Assembly (NCBI RefSeq): GCF_048771995.1
Contig: NC_133063.1
Location: forward strand, 60,981,310-61,045,309
DNA length: 64,000 nucleotides
Source: Taeniopygia guttata
Lineage: Eukaryota; Chordata; Aves; Passeriformes; Estrildidae
Direction of reading: 5' to 3'
Shown: one piece after another, positions 1 through 12,200 of the stretch
How positions within the stretch are numbered: position 1 is the stretch's first letter
How the letters are laid out: each line of letters starts with the position of its first letter
Notes under the pieces: model-generated
What the model was told of the DNA's origin: nothing
Databases searched by the model: none
Seen by the model: the letters and a program-made list of their open reading frames with translations, nothing else
Made by a program: the position numbers and the translations under genes

Positions 1-1214
1 TAGACACAAGTGAAGGAGTTTGCATATATTCAAAGGAAGAGTCGGCAAGCACTTAAACATGAGATATCCTTAGGGATTACAAAAGGCATGGCTCATGTCA
101 AGTTCAGGGTATCCCCCAACCTGAAAACGGTTGGAGGCCAGGGAAGAAATATTGTGTATGCTTGCCTTCTTATTCTTCTCTGAATGTTTCTTTTAGATGC
201 TACTCAAGACAGAATACAGGCCTATGTGTGTAAAAATACAAGTGTATCCAAATTACTGAATCCCATGGGAACTACCTGTGGAGTACCAAGCAGAAGGAGT
301 AAGTGTATTCTTGTTACACATCCTAACTATTGTGACAGGAAAATTACAATTGAGAGAAAGTCCTGTGGGGTTGGGGCTGTGATGTTCTGAGCCAACTTCC
401 AGTTCCATCTAGAGACTCCTGTTAATTGTGCCTGCATCAACTCCCCCCAGTATGCTACTGAGGGCTCAAGAGTGCTGGCTGTGCATGTGCAAACAGAATG
501 GTTGAAAAAACTCTCTTTGTCCTCTCTTTCTCGTTGTCTTTCTTTCTTTGGTCTAAAACCTGTGTGGCAGGACCAATGTAGGATTTAAGCATTGGTGATT
601 TTATTTTTTTCTCATTCTTTTACATCCTTATTTCTCTCCTCTCTGGCTTTGTTTTGGCAAAGTGTGGCCACCATGGTTTGTTTTGAGGACTGAAGTCTTG
701 TTGAAGTGTGTTGTAAAATTTGAGGTCTTGTTAGCCAACACTTTTGAGACTAAATAGTGGATTAGTTGTCAGAATTAAGATGATTATGCAGTAAAGCGTA
801 GGAGATCCCAGACAGGTGGACTGGTGTCTTTGTTTAGCCTGATGAAAATTTAAAACTAACATCATGCCCCATACTGAGTGGGCTGTGAACAACCAACCCC
901 TCCTAGAAGACAGTCCCCAGAATATTACATTAACAGGCAACAGGATTTCCTTGCATTTTCTAATGTATGAAGAACAAAAGAAGGATGTCTTCTGCCTAGA
1001 CCTTATAACCACAGCACAACCTTTTCTAAGTCTAACCTTAAAAGGATTGACAGGTCTGTCTGAGAAGATTAGTGACAAAACCAGCATTTAGAGTCTTCTT
1101 AGAAGATCCAATTTCCTTAATTTAGCTGTTCAGATTACATGTGGACACCAATAAGTTAATAATCCAGGAAGCACCCCTTTATTAAAGACATGACTGCAGA
1201 AAGATTGTGTATGA
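1..1214. other. AT-rich DNA without recognisable gene
   Basis: I see no gene, RNA or known repeat here. Overlapping open frames exist on both strands around 731-1091, but they lack any recognisable domain and have no codon-like bias, so they look like chance openings. Pyrimidine-rich patches occur at about 515-550 and 600-640. Confidence 0.6.
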
Positions 1215-1779
1215 AAAGCAGCATGGCCAGAAAGTCAAGGGATTCTGCCCCTTTATTCTGTGCTGGAGTGACCTCACTGGCAGTGCTGCACCCGGTTCTG
1301 GGGTCTTCAGCACAGAAAGGACATCGACATTTTGGGGCAAGTCCAGAGGAGGGTCACAAAAATTATTAGATGGATAGAGTGGCTTTTCTACACAGTAAGG
1401 CTACGAGAATTGAGACTCTTCATCCTGGAGAAGGAAGGCTTTGGGGTAACCTGCTTGCAGCCTTCCAGTACCTGAACGGAGCCTAAAGATGGAGAGAGAT
1501 TATTTACAAGAGCATGTAGTGATGGGACAAGGGGGTATGGCTTCAAATGGAAAGAGAGCAGGTTTAGACTGGATATTAGGAAAAAATCCTTTACTGTGAT
1601 GGTGCTGAAACGGTGGAACAGGTTGCTCAGAGAAGCTGTGAATGCCCCATGCCTAGAAGTGTTCAAGGTTATAGGGCTCTGAGCACCTTGCTCTAGTGAA
1701 ATTTGTCCCTACCCATGGCAGGGGATTGGAACTCCATAACCTTTAAGGTTTCTTCCAACCCAAGCCATTCTATGATGCA
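1215..1779 (+). mobile_element. CR1 LINE fragment, 3' end, sense
   Basis: The stretch follows the 3' part of avian CR1 non-LTR retrotransposons. Recognisable segments in order are the 'ttctgccccttta' block, 'ttctggggtcttcagcacag', 'gtccagaggagggtcacaaa', 'cttccagtacctgaa', 'catgtagtgatgggacaag', 'ggaacaggttgctcagagaa', 'cccatggcaggggattggaa', and the terminal 'cttccaaccca...cattctatgat'. It covers the end of ORF2 and the 3' tail. The copy is 5'-truncated, as most CR1 copies are, and carries many substitutions. No open frame survives in the sense direction. An antisense open frame at 1388-1666 is a shadow of the repeat. Confidence 0.92.
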
Positions 1780-3865
1780 AGTAGAATGATGAGCTAGTTG
1801 TATGTTCTCCTGCGATAAAGTTGAGGTGTGATATCTAGGGAGAATTTATGCATTTTCATTTATATTATATTGGCTGGTATATGTCTAGCACAGAGCTGAG
1901 ATATATACATGACCCCATAATTTTGTGACACAGCAAAAGGAAGTAGCTTAATTTCTGTAGTGAATGTAACTCTTTAAATTTTACATGTTCTAAAAGATGA
2001 GCTTCTTGAAAAGAAGAGAACGGGAATTGGAGAAGTTTAGAGCAAAAGAAACTGAATCTTGTTTCTAAGATAATTCCAATATATATTTCCAGTGGATTTT
2101 GTAAAAAGATAAAGAGTTGTGTAATGGCTTAAAGAATAGCATGTTGAAATAATCTAATCAGTGTACATAGGTTGTCAATGAAAAACATCACAATAACTCA
2201 AAATTGTTAATTTGATGAAGCTTCATCCATAGGTGGAGAAGCATTTTGTGTGGAGTTTCTTTGAAATACTGATAATTTTTTTGTTTTGTGAACATGTTAA
2301 ATAGCATGTTTTTAAACTAAGCACTTTATCTGTGAAAATCCCATATGTTGTATTGTTTATTTCTTAGCTTTTAAAATTAGGAAAGGAAAGGCTCATAATT
2401 CTTTTAAAAACTAAGGAGTTGAACAGTCACATTTTGAAATTCACATTTTAAATTATGGAATCAAAATGAGAAGTTATTTGCTGATCTCTGGTAAAAAAGT
2501 TCTTTGTAATCATTGCTCTGAGAGCTTACTTTGTAGTTACAACACTTTATCTGGCTAAATCTCTGTTTACTAGACAGGAAAGTACATGATTGCTAAAGTT
2601 CAGTGACTGAGGCTAGATCACTCAGATCTTTCTTTTTATGAACAGGCTGCTCTGTTCAAATATATGATTATAGCAACCTGGGGATTTCCACTCAGTAAGT
2701 TGGAAACTTCTGATTCACACTGAAATAGAACAGAAGGCTGAGGATATGACTTTGCCCCACAGTTTCCTAAATAGGACAATTGAAATGACATAATTTTCCA
2801 AAGTTAAGTGTGTTAAAGGAGAAAGTTTTTTTAAGTTTAAACAAACAACTATCAGTACATAATGTAACTACAGAAGAACAGTGGCAAGTCCCATATTAAA
2901 TGGCTTCAGCAAGAACATAAAAAAATTACTTGCTTTTTATGTATCTACATTTTCTTTGTATCTTAAGTTTAAACTCTCTAATTTAAACAACAATTGTTGT
3001 TAAGAAAAAATTTATGCAGTTCTGAGACTCCTAGGAGAAGAGGTTACAGATGCATAGGTCTTCAGAGTCTTGAAAAAATACATCTTCTTGTAGAGAGCGA
3101 AAGGCTTCAGTGTTTTGGTGAGGTACCAGTTGTGAACAGTAACTCACAATACTGCAGCAGAACTGCAGGATATAACTGGGATCGCAAACTTTACCTGGTA
3201 TAATCTAGCAAAATGTTGAAAACTTAAACCAAACTGATATTTGGGAGGTTATTCAGGATAACACTTTTTCTGTGAAAAAGTGTTGGTTTTTTTTTTTTCT
3301 GTGAAAAAGTGTTGGGGTTTTGTTTCATTTTTTGTTTTACTTTCCAGCAAATTCTGTTGATTGTTTACTGATATTCTGCATATATTTTAATGCATATTTC
3401 TAAATTTATGCATGCCTTATTGTAATTAAACTCTGTCTCTTCAAAAATCACCCTTTCCCCATATGCCTAAAGATAAGTACAATTGCTTTGCTTCAGCCTG
3501 AAATGAAATGAATAAATATATATGTATATTTAAAAGTGAAAGATTTCTAAAGTAGAAGCAATTCTATAGGCATGAAAATGCGTGATAGCTCTGTAGTTGT
3601 GCCTTTTTTTAACTCCTTTTCTAGAGTAAAAGTATTGTCTCTGCTGCAAGTAGGAGAGTGGTGGTAATGCAACTTTTCAAGTTTTTTGTTATGAGTACAG
3701 TGACATAATTCGTATATAAACAAGCATGCAAACCTCTCAGTTTCTAAATACAGGTTGCTTGAGAAGATACAGCCTTAAAAAAGGGAAATAAACCTTAAAG
3801 AAGATGCTTGTCTGCACTCCTCTCCCTATTCTTGCCAACCATATCCTTTTCTAATTTGTCATGAT
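1780..3865. other. AT-rich DNA without recognisable gene
   Basis: Apart from the hairpin with direct repeat at 3260-3315, I see nothing identifiable. The short open frame at 2994-3203 has no recognisable domain. Confidence 0.55.
3260..3315. repeat. Perfect inverted repeat plus partial direct duplication
   Basis: An 11-bp arm at 3260-3270 and its exact reverse complement at 3274-3284 are separated by a 3-base loop. The right part of this hairpin (3265-3286, 22 bases) is repeated exactly at 3294-3315 after a T run. The T run and the duplication suggest replication slippage at a hairpin. No terminator role is implied, since this is nuclear vertebrate DNA. Confidence 0.8.
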
Positions 3866-4555
3866 CACAGAATCGCAACATGCATAGGGTTGGAAGGGAC
3901 CACAGCTGGATCACCCTAGAGCATCTGGCACATGATTATGTCCACACAGTTCTTTTACATTTCCACAGTGAGGGAGACTCACACCTCCTGGTCAGTTGGA
4001 ATGCAGTTCCCGTGCATCTATTTGTGCCTATTGTGTTTTGTTCTATTGCTCAGCACCACTGAGCAAAGCCTAGGTCCATTCTCAACACTGTCCCTCCCTC
4101 AGATACTTACACTGACAAGATCCCCCTCTCAGCTGTCTCTTCTCAAGGCTGAAAAGTCCCATTTTCTTCAGTCTTTCTTTGTAAGAGAAATGCTTCTGTT
4201 CCTTAATCATCTTTGTAGCCCTTTGCTGGACGCCCTTCAAGAGCTCCTTGTCTCTTTTGTACTGAGGAGTCCAGAGCTGGACATGGAACTCCAGATATGC
4301 ATCACCAGGGCTGAGTAGAAGGGCAGAATCAGAGTCCTTGTCCTGCTGGCAATGCTCTTTCTGATGCACCCCAGGACACCAGTGACCTTCTTGGCCACTA
4401 GAGCACTGCTGGCTCATGAACAGCTTGTTGTCTGTTAGGATCCCAAAATCCTTCTCCATGGAGCTGCTATTGAGCAAATCAGACCGCAGCCTGTGCTGGT
4501 GCCTGGAGTTATTCCTCTCCAGTACAGAATCCTGCATTTGCCTTTGTTGAGTTTC
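3866..4555 (-). mobile_element. CR1 LINE fragment, antisense
   Basis: On the minus strand this is a CR1 copy. The plus strand starts with the reverse complement of the CR1 3' end ('atcacagaatc', then 'ggttggaagggaccacagct'). It continues through 'ccctttgctggacgccct', 'agagctggacatggaactcc', 'caccccaggacaccagtgac', 'ccttctccatggagctgct' and 'gtgctggtgcctggagttat', ending near 'catttgcctttgttgag'. The left part (about 3920-4080) is poorly conserved and seems internally deleted. Open frames at 3932-4318 (+) and 4082-4537 (-) lie inside the repeat; I do not believe either encodes a functional protein. Confidence 0.9.
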
Positions 4556-4603
4556 AAATTCTTCTTAAGTAGACCAGTAGAATTTAAATATAATTTATAT
4601 ATG

Positions 4604-4676
4604 AAGGGGAGGGAGGGAAGGAGGGAAGGAAAGGAAGGAAAGGAAGGAAAGGAACGGAAAGGAAGGAAAGAAAGGA
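4604..4676 (+). repeat. Purine tract, (GGAAG/GGAAA)n
   Basis: An imperfect pentanucleotide to nonanucleotide purine repeat of about 73 bases, broken by single substitutions (for example a C near 4655). The plus strand is nearly all purine. It lies about 50 bases beyond the 5' truncation end of the adjacent CR1 copy. Confidence 0.9.
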
Positions 4677-7600
4677 GTTGACTTTTACAGTACTACAGAA
4701 CATACCAGCTGCAAGACTGTATCTGGATTTTGTGTTGTCCACTTGTTGGTTTGTTATGGCCATAAAACAGTGTTATAAAACAGTGTTTCCTGTTTTACAA
4801 ATCTATTAATTCTTTATGACTGGTGAGCTCCCTCATTAAAAAGATGCATGATATGGATTTTCCTCGAAGCATTGCCATACAGTGTTGTTTTCTATGTTTT
4901 ATATCTGAGTCATGATAGATATGATCAGTTATACAAATAATGCAAAACTCAGGTGCAATATATGAAATTTTATAAAACAGGTGATTATCCTCTGTCCTCT
5001 TTCTTCCTTTTTTTTTTTTTTGTTTTGTTTTTTTTGAGAAATTACTTGGAATTGCATGACTTTAAAGGAAGAATATGAAGAAATTTCCTTGGGGGTAATG
5101 AATTTAATATCTTTTTTTTTTTTTTTCCCATTGGCTGCGCTGTCTGCTATAGAAGAATGCATCAGTTCGGTTTCCAGTCATAATAACACCCAGGACAGGT
5201 TTTTTGGTGGAGTTGAACATTGGTCTCATTGAATTGTTGGACTGACTATGAGTAATAGATCCACGCACTACCCCTGGGAAAAGTAATTACTGCATGCAAC
5301 GTGCACCTCTCATGGAAATAACAAAGTGCTTCACAGTAAGGCGCATGGAATCAGTCAAGTCAGGAATAGACATGAGCTTTGAAGATAATATAAACTATGT
5401 TTTCTTGTTGACAAAATACGCAAAGGCTTTTGTTTATGCTTTTATTCTAAACAAGGCTTCCCAGACATAAATCAATATAGCAGCATTTGATTCTCAAGAA
5501 CTAACAAGAACTCAAACACTAAGTATAGTTTTCAGCACTTCATAACTACTCATTATGTTTATTTCCCAGTTTTCTTTGTTATTTGTTTCCTGTCTCCATT
5601 CAGAGCCAACACATTTTTGGCTTTCAATTTGAAGCGTGAAGCACTGCCAATCAGCAGGAAATATAATACAGATAAGATTCATATGAAGTCTTTTGAACTG
5701 CTAAAATCTTTGGATGGGAAATGGATGTTAAATTGTTTACATTTGGCATGAGAAGAAAAAGTTCCATTTTTAAATTCAAAGCCTTTCCACCTTTGTAAAT
5801 GAAAACAAATCACATGGGTCATATAGAGTTCCGCTTCTGTAAAATCCATCATAAGTCTGATAAAAGCTTTTGTAAATCAGCAATTTTATCTGTAGCTTGC
5901 TTGAAAGTAATTTTACAGCTTAAAAGGAAATGGCCCTTTGCCCTGTGTCCTTTAGAAAAGTATTGTATCAGTAACATGTTCATGACACAGTAAAAAGCAC
6001 TAAAATATTAAGAATGGTTTTATTCGTGTTTTAATCTTTTTAAGGAAATATGCTATGTTTTTGTATAACTTTAAATTTTTCATATTAGTCCTGTATTTTT
6101 AATTTATTGAGGATATATATTAAAAGCTTATTACTCCAGGATCTGTTTCTACTTTGCTTTGTTTCATTTTCAAAGAATCTTTGTGGAAGGCACCTCCCAC
6201 TTCCAAATTATATGGTTCTATAGATTTGCAGGGTACAGGTAAGGGAAATAACCTGTCCTAGTTTTCTGAACATTTAGTAGTATTGGAACCAAAAGCTAAT
6301 GTTCAAAATAGTGGGGTGCTTTTATATCAGCTATTACATGTGTGCAGAATGTAGCACATAGATTCTGGATGGCACTAGATCTTAAAAATGAAGTTTGGAA
6401 CAGCATCTCCTTTGGAACAGTTAAGCATTGCTAATGAGTACTAATCATATGGCAAATCAGAGAGTGAGAAGCAGTCACAAAACTGCAGGCTGTTATGTGG
6501 AACCTCTTATAATTCAAAGCCAGCAGAAACCATAAAAACTGTCAAAGATGTTCAGGACAAGCTTGCCAACAAAAAAGCACTTCAGCAATTGAATATCCTC
6601 TCCTAAATCTGTGGGGAAGGAAACCTGTTTGAAGGAGCAGCTTAACCTTGAAGCCTTTTTGGGGTTGGATGGAACATACTGTCGATGGTGGTTATGGTTG
6701 AATAGTCACAAATCTAATTCAGGGAGAAAAATTTCTTGAAATTATAATTAAGAGTTATGCAGTGGGAAAAAGCATTATGTCAGGGATAGGACTTAAGCTA
6801 CTGCTTATGCTCCTGTCTTCTTTGGATCACTAATGCAGGAATTTTTGTATCAAACATGTTTCCTTCTGATGTCTTTCCAAATCAGAGGTCATAGAGCTGC
6901 AAACTTTGTTGAATACTAATGAATCCTAAACCATCCTGTCTGCAGGATGTTCTCAAGCATGTTGTAGCCAAATGGCTGAGTATATATAAAATTCATATTT
7001 TTTCTTTGAAGGAAATTTTAGGCTAGATGTCTGAGTATTGATAAATTTAATGCAGTGGATATTGTGAAAATTTTACTTATCTCAACTAGCAGCTGCAATC
7101 TCATTTAATTTCATACCAGTTTGGTGCTGACTGGGACAGAATTTAACTCTCTATTAAAGAATATTGGAGAATGAAATAGAAATACTGGTATCATATGGAT
7201 GAATAGATATTTTTTCAGATTATGATTTGAAGACACTTGATAAAAATACAATATTTATTTCCAAAGTTTCTGAATATTTATTATTTGGATTTTTGACAGA
7301 ACTTTCAATTAACATTGCAGCTTGTTGGGAGGAAAGAGTTGAAAGCAGAAGACTGGGGAGGAGAGGATAGGTACGCTTGAGTGACCTTGCAGCTGAGAAT
7401 ACCAAGGCCTGGAGAATATCAGTGTGGGAAACCATATATTAAACCTACTGCTGTTTATCCTCTATCTGTTTGGAGAAGAAGAATTTCTGTGTAGAGATAA
7501 CATAAGTGTTTACAGAGACTTGTAGGCCATATCCCAGACATGCTTCAGCTCCCAGTTGGGAGGGAGATCAAAGCAGAGACCATAAAAAGCACAGGGAGCT

Positions 7601-8084
7601 CACAGCATGGTGCTAAACTACACGTGCTCAGGCTCTGGATAAAGGGGCACAGCAGCAGACCTGCTGCCATCAGGATTGGACTGAGCCTGATTGTGCCTGT
7701 GCCCTCACTTGTGTCTCTGCTGCCCTGCCTTGTTTCAGGAGCCTGGTAATTGACTAAATTTATCTAAATTTATTCTTTGCATTTCAGCTGCGGTTTTTTG
7801 GGTTTTTTTGGTTTTTTTTTTTTTGTGGTTGCTCTCAGTCATCTGCCTGTGTCAATTCACACATAGGTGTTTGTGTAATCTCTTGTCCTTGTGTGATCTT
7901 GTCTTTAACTATTGGAGGGATTTAACTTTTGTAATTGTGTATGCAGAACTAGGAGCTTAATCACAATTCTAATTCTTTGCAGTTGTTCTTGATGTGCCTG
8001 TAGCTTTCAAGGAAAGCTTCCTGAAGGAAAGCTAGGGAAAACATGAGAGAACTGGTTAATGGGGTAAGGCACTTGATGAAGACA
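4677..8084. other. AT-rich DNA without recognisable gene
   Basis: T runs sit at 5008-5021 and 5112-5126, and a short repeat of 'ataaaacagtgt' at about 4761-4785. A less AT-rich patch at about 7535-7750 stands out (see findings). A T/G-rich tract follows at about 7793-7826. No gene is recognised. Confidence 0.55.
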
Positions 8085-9217
8085 CACAGAAAAAGCTACA
8101 GTACTCAATGCTTTTTTTAAAAGTTCATTCATCACTGCTAACACATGCTTTAGGGAAGACAGGGCTCTGAGACCAAAAGGAAAGTCTGGAACAAGGAAGA
8201 CAGTGTCAGCTTAGAGAGAGCACAGAAAAATGTGGATGTAAATCTGTGGGAGCTGATGGATTGCACCCAAAAATTCTGATGAAACAGGCTAATACCATTG
8301 CAAGGACAATCTTGATTATCTTTGAAAGGTTGTGGCAATTGGGAGAGGTTTTTTCAGCCTATAAAATAAAAAATATCATTCTAATCTTAAGGTGCATGCT
8401 ATTTGGTGTCACTTTACAACCTCATATGGTGACAGAAAATATATTCCTGCAAAACATTTCCAGAAACACAAAGGACAAATAAGTGATTAGCAGTATCAGC
8501 ATATATTTATGAAGAGGAACACACTCTTAACAAATTTGGTAGCCTTCATGAGAAGAAAGTTGATTGTGCTTCTCTTGACTATACTAATGTCTTTGACACC
8601 CTCATAGACAAGCTAACAAGGTACAGATTAGATAATTAGTCAGGCAGGTAGATTGAAAACTGGCTCAGTGGCTAAGAGTGTTGTGATCAGAGGCACAAAG
8701 TCCAGTTGGAAGTTGTCATCAGCACTTTACATCAAGGGACTGTACCAAAGCAACTGCCCCAACATCCTCATAAATGAGCTCTGCACTGAGAAACAGTGTG
8801 CCCTCAACAAGCTTGCAGACCATATAATGCTGCAAAGAGTGCCTGATAGGCCAGAGGGTTGTGCTGCCATCCAGAGAGACCTTGACATGATGGACAACTG
8901 AGCAAAAAAAAAATTTTGTGCAGGTCTACAAGGAAAATATTAAATACTGCCCTGAGGAGGAACAGTCTTAGGCACCTGTACACACCCCCAGAAGACCTGT
9001 TGGAGAGCAGCTATGATGCAAAAGACCTGGGGTTTCTAGGGAAAAAAAAAGCTGATCATTAGCTGGTAATACACCCGCTCATCAAAAAATTGCCAACAGC
9101 ATCCTGAGTTGCATCAGGCAGGACATTGCCAGCAGGTTGAAGAAAGTGATTGCTCCCTTGTACTCAGTACTGGCTAGGCCTCATCTGAAATTCTGGGTTC
9201 AGTACTGGGTGTCCCAG
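8085..9217 (+). pseudogene. Decayed CR1 LINE ORF2 (reverse transcriptase) fragment
   Basis: This is a sense CR1 fragment covering part of ORF2. The translation from about 8246 follows the start of the CR1 reverse-transcriptase domain (an 'ADGLHPK' block, then 'IFERLWQLGEV'). After a frame disruption near 8400, the segment at 8653-8901 continues the RT domain and reads 'KLADHIMLQ' where intact copies carry the catalytic FADD box, so the second aspartate is replaced by histidine (codons at 8815-8823). It then reads 'PEGCAAIQRDLD', typical of CR1. Several stops and deletions break the frame. The DNA beyond 8940 still resembles ORF2 ('gcatcctgagttgcatcagg', 'attgccagcaggttgaagaa') and stops near 9217, so the 3' tail is missing. 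An active enzyme is ruled out. Confidence 0.9.
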
Positions 9218-12200
9218 AGTTGAAGAGGAAAGGAAATACAGCAATGAATTTGGAAGAAATGCTTGATGTCCTGTAATATGTTTCTTCTTTCCATCATAGT
9301 TTCCTATTTCAAACTGGTTATCTTGTAATTTAGAATATCTTCATGTGCCTTTTTAAGAGGTTAGTGTGGAGTTTTGGATGATACATGAACATAGCATGTG
9401 TGCCTTTCCTTCTCTAAAAAAATAAATCTCGTTTATTTTTGTATAAACAAGTAATTGACTTGTTCACTCTTGTTCACTTTTTGTTCTTTCTCTTTCTCTT
9501 GTTTATTTGTTGTGGTTTTTTGTTTTTTTTTTTAACTTAAGTTCTTGCTTATGATGCAGGGAGGTATATGCTCAGTAAAGACTGGTAGCTGGCATCAAAA
9601 TGCCAAGGAAAAAACTCTGGAAGATTACTCAAGAGGATATCCTTTACACTGAACAGCATTGATTGGAGGTGCTGTTGAAAGAAACTTCATGTTTATAACT
9701 TGTCACAGTGAGACCTAAGTCTCCTGATTATTTCCTTGCTTGTTTGGCTAACTGCAGTGGTTTCAAAAAGTTATTATGTCTTTAGATACCTCTTTGCTGT
9801 GAAGTCAGGAGCAGCTGTGAAAGGAAGTGTTATGCAGCTCTGAGAATTCAGAGTGTAACAATGAACACACTTGTCTGCAAGCTATGAACAGGAGAATGTA
9901 TTTGTGGTTGTCCAGTACTGTGCACTGTGATATTTGACCTAGTTCAGGCTCTGGAAACCTTCTTAATGTGGTTATTCACATCAATGAATTTGCTCATTGT
10001 GAAGCAGGTTGAATAGCTCTGTTTCAGGTCTTTGCTTTGATCACAAGGCTGTTTTTATGTACTTTTTTGTTGTTGTTATTGGTAATACTAATACTCCTGG
10101 TCCTATCCTGCACCTTGTGGTCATTATTATCAAGGGAAAGTTGTTACGGATTTGTGTACAGGCTTCTACACTGCTGAGCTTGAAGAATGAGGGAAGAAGG
10201 GAAACTATGCCCTTTATGCAGTTTATTTTTTTCCCCAGGCCCAGCCAGAAAAAAAACACTGCAAGAACAGTCAAAAATATAATCTGACTGGAGCTATTCA
10301 AACATCTGGCAGAATGGGAAAATAGTTAAAGGACAGGGAATCTCAAATCAAGTTTAATTCATTTTGCAGTACTTTAATGAGAACATAGGCATAAGCATTT
10401 GCTTTTTGGAAAGCTGCTTGGAGCATTTAACATAGACTTCATGAGGTAATTTCCTTCTCAAAGGACAATAAGCACAATAGAAACTTGGTGAAAATAGGCT
10501 CTTTTTGCTCAAAAGCATCAACTTGCTTTGGAATTTCAGCTTTTGTTTCCCTGGAGTCCAGATTTCAGTTATGATACTTGTTAATTTGACCAATAATATG
10601 TGCGATTAAATAGAAGCTGTAAATTCTCAATGATTTGTACTTCGTTACAGATTAGGCTTTGCTTTCTCTCTTCAGCCAACACTGTAGCTGAACACCTTCA
10701 TAAGACATGAAGGTGGCATCTCTATGGCAGGTTCTGCTTTACAATAGTTACATCTTGCTGAACTAGCCTATGACTTTCTGAAGTAGTTTTTAGGGTCACA
10801 AAGACTAAGAAAAAGCATAGTGTTGCTTTTGTCATAAGGAGTATATCATTCAATGCATATTGAATATGGGGGTCCTAGAAGGAGGACCCCCAGCACTCTG
10901 TCAGGTCCCATCATGGGGGGAAGACTACTTTGCATGTTATATTTTACTTTTCCTATATGCCACTGATAATGATCAGGAAACACCCTCCTGTCACCCATGC
11001 CTGAGATTCCTACAAAAGGAGGTGAAGTAGATGGGGGCAGGACAAGGAGACTCACCATCCTCCCAGTTGTAAAGGAAGACAGAGACATCAAAATTTCTTG
11101 TAATATAGGAAATGTTTCCCTTTGACTCCAAAGCTGGCTCTCTGGTAAAAGCAGTATTGATCCTCAAGTAACTCAGAAAAGTATCTCTTCTACCCTTTAC
11201 TGATGTTGCACACTCCCTTTACCAAAACATGACGGAGGCAAATGAAAATGAAAAGAAACCTGAAAACCCAAAAAACCTAGACCAAAAGAATGTAACACTG
11301 TGGTGCTACAGGTGACCCCCTGAAGTTTGATAATAATTATTTTTTAGTACTCATCAGTGAGTGTTTTGGCAGTAGCTCTCATTTTAGGGTATTTCTAAAA
11401 ACTCTGAATAGGTTGGTGATGAAATTTTTCTAGGTCACATATGCTTTTTAGCAATCCACCAATGCAATTTGCTCTTTCACTGGGAAACTATTAGAGATCC
11501 AGAGCCTTAAACAATTGAAAATGACCATGATATCATGAGGACAGTTTAGGCAAATTTTTATTTCACAGGACTGTGAATCATATATAATTAAAATCACAAG
11601 TTCCTGGTTAGGAAAGCAAGTGGACAACCATAAAATTCAACAATTATATGTTATCTGATTTATGCTTTCTAAATGTAAAATTTGTTCCAGATCTAAATTA
11701 AGGAAATCTTTACAAGTTATTCAATTTTGTCTCAAAACATTCCATGTCATGTTGACTTTTCATAGTCACCTGTTTCTCTGTTCAATTCCTCTCAGAGTTA
11801 GAAAATTGTACCTTATTTCAAAGTTGGATTTCTCTAACTTCACTACCTAGCTGTTGATTCTTATTACACCCTAGACAGAAAGGTTAAAAAGCTCCCCAGC
11901 ATCAATTGTCTTTTCCTTTTGTGATTTCTTACGCACAGTCATCAAGATACGGCTCACTCTGTATTCTGCTAGATGAATAAATTGAGATCTTATAAACCTC
12001 ATATCAAAAACATCTTTCTTCAGTCATTCTTCAAATTTACTAATGTTTTTCCTGTCTTTTTGGTGGTATGAATAGTAGAGCAGGACAAAGAAGTGGACAA
12101 ACTCTAGAGCTTGGCCACAAAAAGCACAGCTGGAGCCCTAGTTAACTCTATGTACTGAAAAATTACTCATCTGAACAGTGAAGTCATCGTATCTGCTAAG

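Noticed and set aside
731..1091. Open frames on both strands (118 and 75 codons)
   Set aside because: Mutually overlapping on opposite strands, with no domain and no sign of splice-linked exons. Fits chance openness.
3932..4537. Open frames of 128 (+) and 151 (-) codons
   Set aside because: They lie within a CR1 fragment and do not follow a convincing CR1 protein.
9608..9640. Similarity of about 30 bases with 21925-21960 ('ctggaagattactcaagagg' versus 'ctggaggattacccaacagg')
   Set aside because: Too short, and no extension of the match on either side. Could be chance or a very old repeat.
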